Below, one piece after another: positions 10,201-18,755 of a DNA stretch of 64,000 bases (its first letter is position 1; every line of letters begins with the position of its first letter). The stretch comes from Bosea sp. PAMC 26642 (GTDB taxonomy: Bacteria; Pseudomonadota; Alphaproteobacteria; Rhizobiales; Beijerinckiaceae). The position numbers and the translations under genes were made by a program. Location: assembly GCF_001562255.1 (NCBI RefSeq), contig NZ_CP014301.1, forward strand, positions 2,790,001-2,854,000. Direction: 5' to 3'. The notes under the pieces are model-generated. The model was not told where the DNA came from, ran no database searches, and was given only the letters and a program-made list of their open reading frames with translations.

Positions 10201-11311
10201 CGCCGATCAGCAACTCGCCCTGCTCGCCGGGCGCCACCGGCTTCATGCCCTCGCTGACGACATAGGCGGTGTAGTTGGCGATCGGCCGGCCGATGGTGAC
10301 CACCTCCCCGGGCAGGACCTCGGCCGCGGTCGCGACGACGGTCGCCTCGGTCGGACCATAGGTGTTGAGGATGCGCCGGCCGGGACGCGACCATTTCTGC
10401 ACGATGGCGGGCGGCAGCGCCTCGCCGCCGAGCAGGATCAGCCGCAGCGACGGCACATCCGACGGCAGGATGCCGAGCAGTGTCGGCACCGTGTCGATCA
10501 CGGTCACGCCGGCCTCGGTCAGGATGCCGGGCAGCCTCTCGGCATCGCCCATCGTCTCCGGGCTCGCGACATAGAGCGTCGCGCCGACGAGATAGGGCGT
10601 CCAGATTTCTTCCATCGAGAGATCGAAGGCGACCGAGGCGCCCTGGAACACGATGTCGTCCGGCCCGACGCCATAGAAGGCGTTTCCCGAGCGCAGGAAA
10701 TGACAGATGTTGCGATGACTGATGACGATCGCCTTGGGCGTTCCCGTCGAGCCGGAGGTGTAGATCAGATAGGCCGGATGCTGCTGGGTCAGCCCAGCAG
10801 CCCTTGCCGGCATGGCCGCGCCGTCGTCGCCGGCGGCGAGCTCGTCGGGGGCCCAGACCGTGCAGCCGGTCGCCTCCGCCCTGCCCTTCCATTCGGGAGC
10901 GGTCACGATGCCCTTGGCGGCGGCATCGATCAGGCAGGTCGCGATCCGGTCGACCGGCGCCTCGGCATCGAAGGGCACCCAGGCGGCACCACTCCGGGTG
11001 ATCGCGATCTGGGCGATGAGCAGGTCGATGCCGCGCGGCATCCACAAGCCGACCATGTCGCCAGGTCCGACACCGGCCCGCGCCAGGCCACGCGCCTGCC
11101 GTCCTGCCAGCGCCCAGATCTCGTCATAGCTCAGGCTGCGTCCGGCATCGACCAGCGCGGGATGGGCGCCGCGCGCCGCCACGCTCGCCGCGAGGATTTC
11201 GCCCAGCACCTCGTCGCGCAGCAGATCAGGCCGCTTCTCGCCTGCCAGCATCGCCAGCGGGCGCGCGCCCGCAACCGTTCCGGTCGCCGGGATGGTGCTG
11301 ATATCGTTCAT
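7292..11311 (-). CDS. Pls/PosA-type single-module non-ribosomal peptide synthetase (epsilon-poly-amino-acid synthetase-like)
   Basis: A protein of 1339 residues. An adenylation domain (about 30-525) shows A3 [11 protein letters not shown], A5 NTYGPTE, A7 YRSGD, A8 [20 protein letters not shown] and A10 SGKIDRK. A thiolation domain follows, with its phosphopantetheine Ser in LGGHSLL (about 569). There is no condensation or thioesterase domain. Instead the rest holds three pairs of membrane helices alternating with three left-handed beta-helix (hexapeptide) blocks (near 750-850, 985-1090 and 1235-1330). This is the architecture of the Pls terminal domain, which in epsilon-poly-lysine synthetase joins free amino acids at the membrane. 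My hand alignment to GrsA gives the specificity code DLEDLGTVVK, whose two extra acidic residues suggest a basic substrate (inference). It converges on the 5315-7282 gene with a 9-bp gap. Confidence 0.85.
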   Translation of the reverse strand: [1339 protein letters not shown]

Positions 11312-11575
11312 GCGCCCTGCTGCGGCCGCATCCGGGAGGCGTCATGGAGTCGCCCGCTGGTGCGACCGTCCGACATGACCTCCCGAGCTGAGCCGCACCT
11401 TCAATTCGATCCGGAACGCCGCATCTCCGATACGGAAATCCGGCTGTGCCCCCCGGCCGAGCCAGCCGCCGCCGCTCGGCGTCCTGCTAGCACGCCACTC
11501 GTGCAAAAGCACGACTGAACCCGCGATGAACGCCTGAGGCGCGGTGTCGCCGGGTCGCGTGCAGCGGATGTCCGC

Positions 11576-12172
11576 CTAGACCCATTCGGCCCGATTTCCG
11601 GTGACGACGAGGATCTTGCCTTGCCAGATCTCGACCAGAGCTGCTTTCTGCGGCGACACCGCACCGACTAGGGCCAGCACCGCGCGCGCCACGCCGCCAT
11701 GGCTGACGATGACGGTCTCAGCCGTCAGTTCGGTCAGGACCGGCCTGATTCGCTCGGCCAGCATCCGGTAGCTCTCGCCATTCGGCGGTACGAAACCCCA
11801 TTTGTCGCGCTCCCGCGCCGAGGCGAGCTCGCGGTCGGTCTTGCGCATTTCGCGCCAGGTCCGCCCCTCCCAGTCGCCGAAGGTCAGCTCGCGCAGGCGC
11901 TCGTCGAGGCGGTAGCCGCCCGCCGGGAGCCCGAGTTCGGCGCGCAGGATGTCCATGGTGTCACGGGCGCGCAGCATCGGCGAGCCAATGAAGTCGAGCG
12001 CTGCGAAATCGGGCACGAGTTCGCGCAGCCGATGCGCCGCTTCCACCGCCTGCCGGCGTCCGAGATCGTTCAGCGGAATGTCCTGGCCGCCCTGCAGCCG
12101 CCCTTCGCGATTCCAGTCGGTCTCGCCGTGACGGACGAGGATAAGGCGGTGCGGGAGGCTGATCGGGACCAT
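11576..12172 (-). CDS. Histidine phosphatase family protein (phosphoglycerate-mutase-like)
   Basis: A 198-residue protein with the RHG signature near the N-terminus (LVRHGETDWN, catalytic His about residue 14), the second-strand RARDTM, a Glu in LRELTFGDWEG and the second catalytic His in VIVSHGGVARAV. These are the hallmarks of the cofactor-dependent phosphoglycerate mutase/acid phosphatase superfamily. A true independent-type mutase (gpmI) is also present, so this is more likely a broad phosphatase of the GpmB/CobC kind. I chose ATG at 12172 because the first strand begins right after it; the frame extends upstream to 12244 without recognisable sequence. It diverges from folP. Confidence 0.8.
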   Translation of the reverse strand: MVPISLPHRLILVRHGETDWNREGRLQGGQDIPLNDLGRRQAVEAAHRLRELVPDFAALDFIGSPMLRARDTMDILRAELGLPAGGYRLDERLRELTFGDWEGRTWREMRKTDRELASARERDKWGFVPPNGESYRMLAERIRPVLTELTAETVIVSHGGVARAVLALVGAVSPQKAALVEIWQGKILVVTGNRAEWV

Positions 12173-12324
12173 GCCGGGCTCATGCACGTTGGCGGTCACG
12201 GCGTCAAAGCACGGCCGCGTGCATGGGCCATGCGTTGCTGCCATGGGCCAGACGCGGACGCTTTCGGTTGGCCCGCTCCGCGTGGCTGTGTATAGGCGGC
12301 ACTCCGCCGCTGCAGATTGTTGAA

Positions 12325-13182
12325 ATGGCCCAGGCCCTTGTCTTGACAGCCCTTGTCTTGCCAGATGGTCGCAGGCTCGACCTCGACGCCAGGCCCCTGC
12401 TGATGGGCGTCGTCAACGTAACCCCCGACTCCTTTTCCGACGGCGGGCTGCTGCAGAGCGTCGACGACGCGCTCGCCCATGCCCGGACATTGGTCGAGGA
12501 AGGCGCCGACATCGTCGACATCGGCGGCGAATCGACCCGCCCCGGCCATGCCGCCATTGACGCTGCGACCGAGATCGCGCGCGTATTGCCAGTCATCGGG
12601 GGCCTGAGCGGGTCGAGCTTTGCGCCCATATCGATCGACACATCGAAGGCGCAGGTTGCCGACGCCGCATTGAAGGCCGGGGCGGCAATCGTCAACGATG
12701 TCTGGGGCTGCCAGCGCGAGCCGGCCATCGCCGACGTCGCCGCCCGCCATGGCGCCCCGATGATCCTGATGCACAACCGCGAGACGATCGACGCCGGCAT
12801 CGATATCCTCGACGATGTCCTGCGTTTCCTTGAACGCTCGATCGTGATCGCCACGAAAGCCGGCGTGCCGCGCAGCCAGATCGTCGTCGATCCCGGCATC
12901 GGTTTCGGCAAGACCCAGACGCAGAACCTGTCCCTGATACGCGACCTCGATCGCCTGGCCGAGCTCGGCTGTCCGGTCCTCCTCGGCGCCTCGCGCAAAT
13001 CGACGATCGGCCGCATCACCGGCCAGACTGTCCCCGCCGAGCGCGTCGCCGGCAGCATCGCAGCCCATCTGTTCGGCGTCAGCCGGGGCGCAGCCATCAT
13101 CCGCGCGCATGACGTGCGCGGCCATTCCGACGCGCTCAAGGTCTGGGCCGCCATCCGCGAGCCGGCAAAGGTGACATCATGA
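12325..13182 (+). CDS. folP: Dihydropteroate synthase
   Basis: A 285-residue enzyme that joins p-aminobenzoate to 6-hydroxymethyl-dihydropterin pyrophosphate in folate synthesis; the target of sulfonamides. Signature 1 is MGVVNVTPDSFSDGG, followed by DIVDIGGESTRPG, SIDTSKAQVADAAL with IVNDVWG, LMHN, DPGIGFGKT and LLGASRKSTIG. Length and motif order fit the family. ATG 12325 was chosen because the upstream extension to 12223 is non-homologous in appearance. It heads a folP-folB-folK operon and overlaps folB by 4 nt (ATGA). Confidence 0.95.
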   Translation: MAQALVLTALVLPDGRRLDLDARPLLMGVVNVTPDSFSDGGLLQSVDDALAHARTLVEEGADIVDIGGESTRPGHAAIDAATEIARVLPVIGGLSGSSFAPISIDTSKAQVADAALKAGAAIVNDVWGCQREPAIADVAARHGAPMILMHNRETIDAGIDILDDVLRFLERSIVIATKAGVPRSQIVVDPGIGFGKTQTQNLSLIRDLDRLAELGCPVLLGASRKSTIGRITGQTVPAERVAGSIAAHLFGVSRGAAIIRAHDVRGHSDALKVWAAIREPAKVTS

Positions 13183-13553
13183 GCGAAACCGGCAGCATCC
13201 TGATCGAAAAGCTGGATATCTACGCCTATCACGGGTTCTTTTCGGAGGAAGAGCGGCTGGGGCAGCGCTTCGTGCTCGATCTGGTGCTGGAGACGGACCT
13301 GCGTGCTTCCGCGGTCAGCGACGCGCTGGCCGACACCGTGAACTACGGCACGGTCGTCGCCGTGGTCACGGAAACTTTCACCGCCCGCCGCTTCAACCTG
13401 CTGGAAGCCGCTGCGCGCGCCGTCGCGCTGGCCGTCCTCGACGGTTTTTCGGCGGTGACCCGTGTCGAGGTGACGCTGCGCAAGCCTGCCCCGCCGATCC
13501 ATGCGACCTTGGGCAGCGTGGGTATCAAGCTGGATTATCGGCGTGGTGGTTGA
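13179..13553 (+). CDS. folB: Dihydroneopterin aldolase
   Basis: A 124-residue cytoplasmic enzyme that converts 7,8-dihydroneopterin to 6-hydroxymethyl-dihydropterin and glycolaldehyde, one step before FolK. Shows the family N-terminus LDIYAYHGFFSEEERLGQRF, the DTVNYGTV segment and RVEVTLRKPAPPI with the conserved Lys. Its ATG overlaps the folP stop and its own stop lies inside the start of folK, so the three are probably translationally coupled. Confidence 0.95.
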   Translation: MSETGSILIEKLDIYAYHGFFSEEERLGQRFVLDLVLETDLRASAVSDALADTVNYGTVVAVVTETFTARRFNLLEAAARAVALAVLDGFSAVTRVEVTLRKPAPPIHATLGSVGIKLDYRRGG

Positions 13554-14070
13554 AGCTGCGCTCGGCCTCGGCGGCAATCTCGGCGACCCCGTCGCCGCTT
13601 TCGCCGCCGCGCTGAAGGGGCTGGCACGGCACCCCGCGATCGCCTCCGTCCGCTCATCTAGCGTCTACCGCACAGCTCCCTGGGGCAAGCTCGACCAGCC
13701 CGAATTCCTCAATATGGCGGTGCTGATCGAGACGGATCTGGCGGCGCGCGAGCTGTTGGCGCTATGCCTGGAACTCGAACGCGCCAATGGCCGCGAACGC
13801 GGCGAGCGCTGGGGCCCGCGCACGCTCGACATCGACATCCTGACCTATGGCGATGCCGTCATCGACGAGCCGGGTCTGCAACTGCCCCACCCCCGCATCG
13901 CCGAGCGCGCCTTCGTACTGGCGCCGCTGGCCGAGATCGCGCCGGCACTTCCGATCGGCGGCAGCAGCACGGACGCCCTTCGCGACGCCCTCGCAGACTC
14001 GACGGTCCGCCGCGATACGGGGGCGACAGAGCGCCTGAGACAGGCGCTTGGCAGCGGAAGAGACGATTAA
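13543..14070 (+). CDS. folK: 6-hydroxymethyl-7,8-dihydropterin pyrophosphokinase
   Basis: A 175-residue kinase that transfers pyrophosphate from ATP to the pterin, supplying the FolP substrate. It shows LGLGGNLGD at the N-terminus, SSVYRTAPWG, FLNMAV, RWGPRTLDIDILTYGD (the HPPK signature) and LPHPRIAERAFVLAPLAEI. The start is a GTG at 13543 (or the next GTG at 13546), overlapping the end of folB. An upstream ATG at 13501 in frame would add 14 residues that do not look like the family. Last gene of the folate operon. Confidence 0.93.
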   Translation: MVVEAALGLGGNLGDPVAAFAAALKGLARHPAIASVRSSSVYRTAPWGKLDQPEFLNMAVLIETDLAARELLALCLELERANGRERGERWGPRTLDIDILTYGDAVIDEPGLQLPHPRIAERAFVLAPLAEIAPALPIGGSSTDALRDALADSTVRRDTGATERLRQALGSGRDD

Positions 14071-14176
14071 CTCTCACCTGACGTTTCGGCAGCTCCGGAT
14101 TGCGCCGCTCCGCTCATGAGCGCAGGAAAAAGGCGCTGCAGGTGACAGACGGAGCCTGGCCCTAGAGAACCCGACC

Positions 14177-14668
14177 ATGACAATCGCCCGCCCAGTCGCC
14201 ACGGCCGTCGCCGCGCTTCTCATGATCGCGCCAGCCTTCGCCAAGAACTTCGCGGTTCCCACCAAGAACCCCGCCGTCACCATCACCGTACCCAACGACT
14301 GGAAGACCCAGGCGATCGGCTACGGCTACTCCGCCCGCCCGCAGGACGAGTCGGTCTTCTTTTCGGTTGAGTTCGCCGACGCCCGCAACATCGACAAGAT
14401 GATGGCGACCAACGATGCCTGGATGAAGGAAAACAAGATCAAGAAGGTCGAGCCGATCAAGGCGGATGCGCCCCTGAACGGCATCCCGGCGACGGTCTTC
14501 CAGTATCGCACCACCGACGAGAACGGCCCGACCAAAGTCGATTTCATCCTGCTGCCGGCGGGCGAGAACCGCGTGATCATGCTGACGGTCTGGGGATCGG
14601 ACGAAGAGCGCGAGGCCCACGGCAACGAACTCGACGCTATCTTCGGAAGCATCAAGTCGATCAACTGA
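14177..14668 (+). CDS. Secreted hypothetical protein
   Basis: A 163-residue protein with a clear Sec signal peptide (residues 1-22, ending APAFA). The mature part is a compact alpha/beta protein with PNDWKTQAIGYGYSARPQDESVFFSVEF and a final EREAHGNELDAIFGSIK helix. No catalytic motif or cysteine pair is visible. It follows folK by 106 bp and converges on fabI. I do not recognise a named family; a periplasmic protein is the most that can be said. Confidence 0.7.
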   Translation: MTIARPVATAVAALLMIAPAFAKNFAVPTKNPAVTITVPNDWKTQAIGYGYSARPQDESVFFSVEFADARNIDKMMATNDAWMKENKIKKVEPIKADAPLNGIPATVFQYRTTDENGPTKVDFILLPAGENRVIMLTVWGSDEEREAHGNELDAIFGSIKSIN

Positions 14669-14712
14669 TCGCGGATGATGCCGACTTTGGATCGCTCTCC
14701 GAGCCGGTCGCT

Positions 14713-15555
14713 TCACTCGCCCTTGTCGAGCGTAATATCCGGCGCGGTCGGCACCTTCATGCCCACCACATGATAGCCGGCATCGACATGCAGGATCTCG
14801 CCGGTGATGCCGCGCGACATGTCGGAAACCAGGAACACGGCGGTTTCGCCGACCTCCTCGATCGTCACCGTACGACGCAGCGGCGAGTTGTATTCGTTCC
14901 AGCGCAGAATGTAGCGGAAATCGCCGATGCCCGAGGCCGCCAGCGTCTTGATCGGGCCGGCTGAGATCGCGTTGACGCGGATCTTCGAGGGACCGAGATC
15001 GGCCGCGAGATATTGAACGCTCGCCTCCAGCGCCGCCTTGGCAACGCCCATGACGTTGTAATGCGGCATCCACTTCTCGGCACCGTAATAGGTCAGCGTC
15101 AGCATCGCGCCGCCGTCACCCATCAGCTTCTCGGCGCGCTGGGTCACGGCGGTGAAGGAATAGCAGGAGATCAGCAGCGACTTGGTGAAGTTTGCCTCGC
15201 TGGTCTCGACATAGCGCCCGGTCAGCTCGTCCTTGTCGGAGAAGGCGATGCAGTGGACGACGAAGTCGAGCTTGCCCCAGAGCCTTTCGATCTCCGCGAA
15301 CACCGCATCGATCGAGGCCGGGTCGGTGACGTCGCAATGACCCACGACATGGCCGCCGAGCTGCTGGGCCAGCGGCTCGACGCGCTTCTTCAGCGCATCG
15401 CCCTGATAGGTAAAGGCGAGTTCCGCGCCCGCATCGGCCGCGGCTTTGGCGATGCCCCAGGCGATCGAACGGTTGTTCGCGACGCCCATGACCAGGCCGC
15501 GCTTGCCCTTGAGGAGGTTGGCGGTCGGAACTGTGGCAGTATGGGCGTCAGGCAT
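14713..15555 (-). CDS. fabI: Enoyl-[acyl-carrier-protein] reductase (NADH)
   Basis: A 280-residue SDR-type enzyme performing the last reduction of the type II fatty acid elongation cycle; target of triclosan. The nucleotide-binding part begins GLVMGVANNRSIAWGIA, the divergent FabI loop. The catalytic pair appears as Tyr in YYGAEKWMPHYNVM and the Lys six residues later in GVAKAALEA, then INAISAGPIKTLAASGI, the flexible substrate loop. Length fits FabI. Orphan gene, convergent with the secreted protein at 14177. Confidence 0.93.
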   Translation of the reverse strand: MPDAHTATVPTANLLKGKRGLVMGVANNRSIAWGIAKAAADAGAELAFTYQGDALKKRVEPLAQQLGGHVVGHCDVTDPASIDAVFAEIERLWGKLDFVVHCIAFSDKDELTGRYVETSEANFTKSLLISCYSFTAVTQRAEKLMGDGGAMLTLTYYGAEKWMPHYNVMGVAKAALEASVQYLAADLGPSKIRVNAISAGPIKTLAASGIGDFRYILRWNEYNSPLRRTVTIEEVGETAVFLVSDMSRGITGEILHVDAGYHVVGMKVPTAPDITLDKGE

Positions 15556-15847
15556 CGGAGACCTTCGAACTGGACGAAGCGGAGCGGTCTCTTAGAACAT
15601 GACGCCGAAAAGAGGAAACCGGAATTGGCGGGGTCGTCCTGCTCCGTCAGGCGAGGGCATTGGTCGAGACCGGACCTGTCGCCGTGCCCAGCCTGTCACC
15701 GACTGGGCGACAACAAGACTCTGATATTCAGGGCGACCATGAGCCACGAACCCAAACAGCATTGGGTCCGCAAAGGGTCGTAGTGGCCCTTCGCCGCCGC
15801 CCGGCCCCGCCGTTGCCTTTATCAGCGCTATCGAGGGTGTCCTGCGC

Positions 15848-17506
15848 CTACTGCCGAGCCGCTTCCAATGTCCCGACCGCGAACGGTGCCGCTTTCTCGG
15901 CCGCGGACAGTGCAGCGGGGGCCAGATCCCGGATAACGCTGAGAAGACAATCGGCGTCGCCCCGGCCCGCCGACATGCGAAGGCGTCGCACGGCGACTTT
16001 CCGACTCCCGTTTTCCGGCGTTTCGATGAAGTATTCGTCCTCGGTTTCGGCGGTTACTTTTCCGATCAGCAATTCGTCGTCGTTCTCGATCCGGCTTGCC
16101 GCTGAGTCGCCCAGGACCTCCCTTGCCGTCTTGCCCAGGATAAGATCCCGTCTGACGCCAAGCAGCTTCTCCGCCGCCCTGTTCGCAAATATGTACTGAC
16201 GGGTCTGGGGATCGCGCGCCAGAATGGCTTCGCCGATATTGTCCGATACCTGCACAAGAAAGCGCTCGGCACGCTCAAGCTGGCGATGAAGCCTGCCTTG
16301 TTCGGTGAAATCCTCGTGAACCGAAAGCCAGCCGCCGCCCGGAAGCGGGCGCTCCCGAATTTTGATGGTGCGACCGTCCGTCAGCCTCGCCTGATGGACA
16401 AGGGCGCGGCCAGCCGACATTCGGTCTGCCGCAACGGCTTCGTAGGCAAGTGCAGGAGCCGACAGCAGGCCCAGCCTGGCGTGGTGATCGAGCAAAATCT
16501 CGAACGATCCTCCGCCAGCCATGGCGGCCGGCAGCCCGTATATCTGCATGTAAACGTTGTTGACGGATATGCCGACCTTGGGATCGACCAGCAGAACGCC
16601 GTGCGGGAGATTCTCGCTGAGTTTCGCCAGTCGTGTGACGGCTATGGCTTCCCTTTGGGTCGCCAGTCCCTCCGCCCTGTTCGCCAGCTTCGCCGCCTTC
16701 TTCAGATCCGAGTTCCGGGAAATCAGATCCTGAAGCAGAACAACGATCCGGGCCAGGGTTCCGATCTCGTCTTTTCGCCTCAGATGGGGAAAATGCACGG
16801 TCACATCCTCCTCGGTCACGCGCGACGCCAGTCCTGCGAGCTCTGCGAACGGGCGAGCCCACTGGAGTAGCAGGTGTCGTGTCGCTGCGGCCGCCATGCC
16901 AATCCCTGCCAGTCCTGCCAGAAACATCGGCAGGGCGGCCTCGACAAGCGACCGGCCCATCCGCTCGACAGTGAAAACCTGTCTGGAGAGCTTCATGATC
17001 AATTCGTCGAGTTGGACCTGAATGTCGAACCGCTCCGCCTTCATTGCGGCTGTGATCGGCACGGGCAGACGAAGATTGCCGAGCGCACGCGTCGCGAGGT
17101 CGAGATGCTGGTCGGCAAGCTTGCCCAGGCGTTCCCGAAGCGCTCTATCCATGGTCGTTGAAGTGGACGATGGTTTCGACCAGGAACTGACCAGACCCTG
17201 TATATCTCGCGCCCTGTTTACGACCCTGGCAAGATGGCGTCCGACCACCTCAGCATCGGCAGCAGCAGCGGTTGCGGCGACAATATCCTCCCCGAAGGCG
17301 TGCAAGAGCCCCCTGGTTTGCTCAAGCTCGATTTTGCTACGAAAAGTATCTTGAAATTCAGCGGCCAACCCTGCCTGAATCCGCCAACAATACACGCCAG
17401 CACAAATAAAAATCAGAAACGCAGCGCAGATACCGATTAGAATAATCAATATACGTTGAGCGAGCACCGGGCCGGGAAAGTTTGGTCTTCCTTGAGCCTG
17501 CGACAT
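15848..17506 (-). CDS. Membrane sensor protein with HAMP and two PAS domains, no output domain
   Basis: A 552-residue protein. TM1 is at about 16-41, a mostly helical periplasmic region at 42-185, TM2 at about 188-208, then a HAMP-like segment with RRKDEIGTLARIVVLLQDL (about 240-262). Two PAS domains follow: one near 290-395 (LSENLPHGVLLVDPKVGISVN) and one near 405-530 (VSDNIGEAILARD, ending in VRDLAPAALS). The protein stops about 20 residues later, without GGDEF, EAL, histidine-kinase or MCP sequence. It stands alone. It could pass its signal to a partner protein, or be a truncated kinase or cyclase; the open frame shows no decay. Confidence 0.75.
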   Translation of the reverse strand: MSQAQGRPNFPGPVLAQRILIILIGICAAFLIFICAGVYCWRIQAGLAAEFQDTFRSKIELEQTRGLLHAFGEDIVAATAAAADAEVVGRHLARVVNRARDIQGLVSSWSKPSSTSTTMDRALRERLGKLADQHLDLATRALGNLRLPVPITAAMKAERFDIQVQLDELIMKLSRQVFTVERMGRSLVEAALPMFLAGLAGIGMAAAATRHLLLQWARPFAELAGLASRVTEEDVTVHFPHLRRKDEIGTLARIVVLLQDLISRNSDLKKAAKLANRAEGLATQREAIAVTRLAKLSENLPHGVLLVDPKVGISVNNVYMQIYGLPAAMAGGGSFEILLDHHARLGLLSAPALAYEAVAADRMSAGRALVHQARLTDGRTIKIRERPLPGGGWLSVHEDFTEQGRLHRQLERAERFLVQVSDNIGEAILARDPQTRQYIFANRAAEKLLGVRRDLILGKTAREVLGDSAASRIENDDELLIGKVTAETEDEYFIETPENGSRKVAVRRLRMSAGRGDADCLLSVIRDLAPAALSAAEKAAPFAVGTLEAARQ

Positions 17507-17837
17507 AATCTGCTCCCTCGACCCAAATGCCTTTCATATTACAACACTGCACAATGCATAACTAACCCTTAAGGTGGTGCGGCGCGCGAACTTACTCGAC
17601 CCCAGAGGGCATTCGAGACCTCTGGTCCCGTGCCGCCGCAGCAGCGATCGTGCCTGCGGCTTGACGGTCATCCGCAACCGGATCCGGCCATCGGGATCCC
17701 CACCAACATGCCGAGGTCGCCACGTACTCGACCCCCCGAAACCTGCCGCGTCCAAGGCCCGGGAAGTGCCAAGAGTGAGAGCTTGACCGGATCGGACGAG
17801 CTTCGGCTACGAGCCGTAAGCCGTCCCCGCATACTCC
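17507..17837. other. Intergenic region without a gene
   Basis: The 331 bp between the start of the PAS sensor and the end of the DnaJ-like gene hold no convincing frame or RNA gene. The only structure I see is a perfect 7-bp inverted repeat CCAGAGG/CCTCTGG (17602-17608 and 17619-17625, 10-nt loop) with no T-tract. The first 60 bp are AT-rich and probably hold the promoter of the leftward sensor. Confidence 0.6.
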
Positions 17838-18755
17838 CTACCCCACCCGCGCCTTCATCAACGCCGTCAGCTCGGCATCGGCCGCCGGCATCTCGATATC
17901 GATCGCAACGAAGAGATCGCCCTGCTCGCCGGTTTCGCCCTTCAGCCCCTTGCCGCGCAGGCGGAACTGCTTGGTCGTGCCGGTCAGCGGCGGGATGTTC
18001 ATCTCGACCGTGCCCGTCAGCGTCGGCACATGGATCGGCCCGCCGAGCACGGCCCGCGCCAGCGGCACCGACACGCGCGTACGCAGATCGTTGCCCTCGA
18101 TGGCAAAGCGCGGATCCGCCTTGATCTTGACGGTCATCAGCACGTCGCCGACCTCGCCGCTCTGCGGATCGCTCTGGCCGAGCCCGCGCAGCCGCATCAC
18201 CTTGCCGTCGCCGACGCCCTTGGGAATCGTGACCTCGACCTCGCGGCCGCCGGGCAGCTTGACCCGCCGGGTCGCGCCCGCCGTCGCGTCGGCCAGCGTC
18301 ACTTCTAGCGTAAAGCTCTGGTCGGCCGGCTTGGAAGCCGCCGCACGCCCCCGGCCGGTGCGCTTCGCGGCTTCGCCGAACAGCGAGCCGAAGATTTCGG
18401 AGGGGTCGAACCCGGCCTCCTGGCCACCGCGGCCGAAGGGCGAGCCGCCTTGGCCGAAATGGTATTCGAAGCCTCCGCTCCGACCACCGCGACCGGCACC
18501 GGCGCCCATGCCCTCGAAGCCCTGGAATTTCGGCTTGCCGTCGGCGTCGATCTCGCCGCGGTCGAACTGCTTGCGCTTGGCGTCGTCGCCGAGAACCTCA
18601 TAGGCGCTGTTCAGTTCGGAGAACCGGTCCTGCGCCTTCGGATCGTCCTGGTTGCGGTCGGGATGCAGATCCTTGGCGCGGCGGCGATACGCCTTCTTGA
18701 TCTCGGCCTCGCTGGCCGCGCGCGTGACGCCGAGGACCTGATACGGATCGCGCAT
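17838..18755 (-). CDS. DnaJ-class (type II) J-domain co-chaperone
   Basis: A 305-residue protein. Residues 1-66 are a J domain ([23 protein letters not shown], with the HPD triad in KDLHPDRN) that stimulates the ATPase of DnaK. A Gly/Phe-rich linker follows (about 75-125), then the two beta-sandwich substrate-binding domains of the DnaJ C-terminus ([18 protein letters not shown] and [13 protein letters not shown]). The four CxxCxGxG zinc repeats of DnaJ itself are absent, so this is a CbpA-like type II protein, not the main DnaJ. ATG 18755 begins directly at the J domain. Cytoplasmic. Confidence 0.9.
   Translation of the reverse strand: MRDPYQVLGVTRAASEAEIKKAYRRRAKDLHPDRNQDDPKAQDRFSELNSAYEVLGDDAKRKQFDRGEIDADGKPKFQGFEGMGAGAGRGGRSGGFEYHFGQGGSPFGRGGQEAGFDPSEIFGSLFGEAAKRTGRGRAAASKPADQSFTLEVTLADATAGATRRVKLPGGREVEVTIPKGVGDGKVMRLRGLGQSDPQSGEVGDVLMTVKIKADPRFAIEGNDLRTRVSVPLARAVLGGPIHVPTLTGTVEMNIPPLTGTTKQFRLRGKGLKGETGEQGDLFVAIDIEMPAADAELTALMKARVG

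Noticed and set aside
10052..11518. Plus-strand open frame opposite the NRPS adenylation domain
   Set aside because: Antisense shadow; the leftward frame carries all A-domain core motifs.
14111..14120. Palindrome GCTCATGAGC after folK
   Set aside because: Ten bases only, no loop and no T-tract; expected by chance at this scale.
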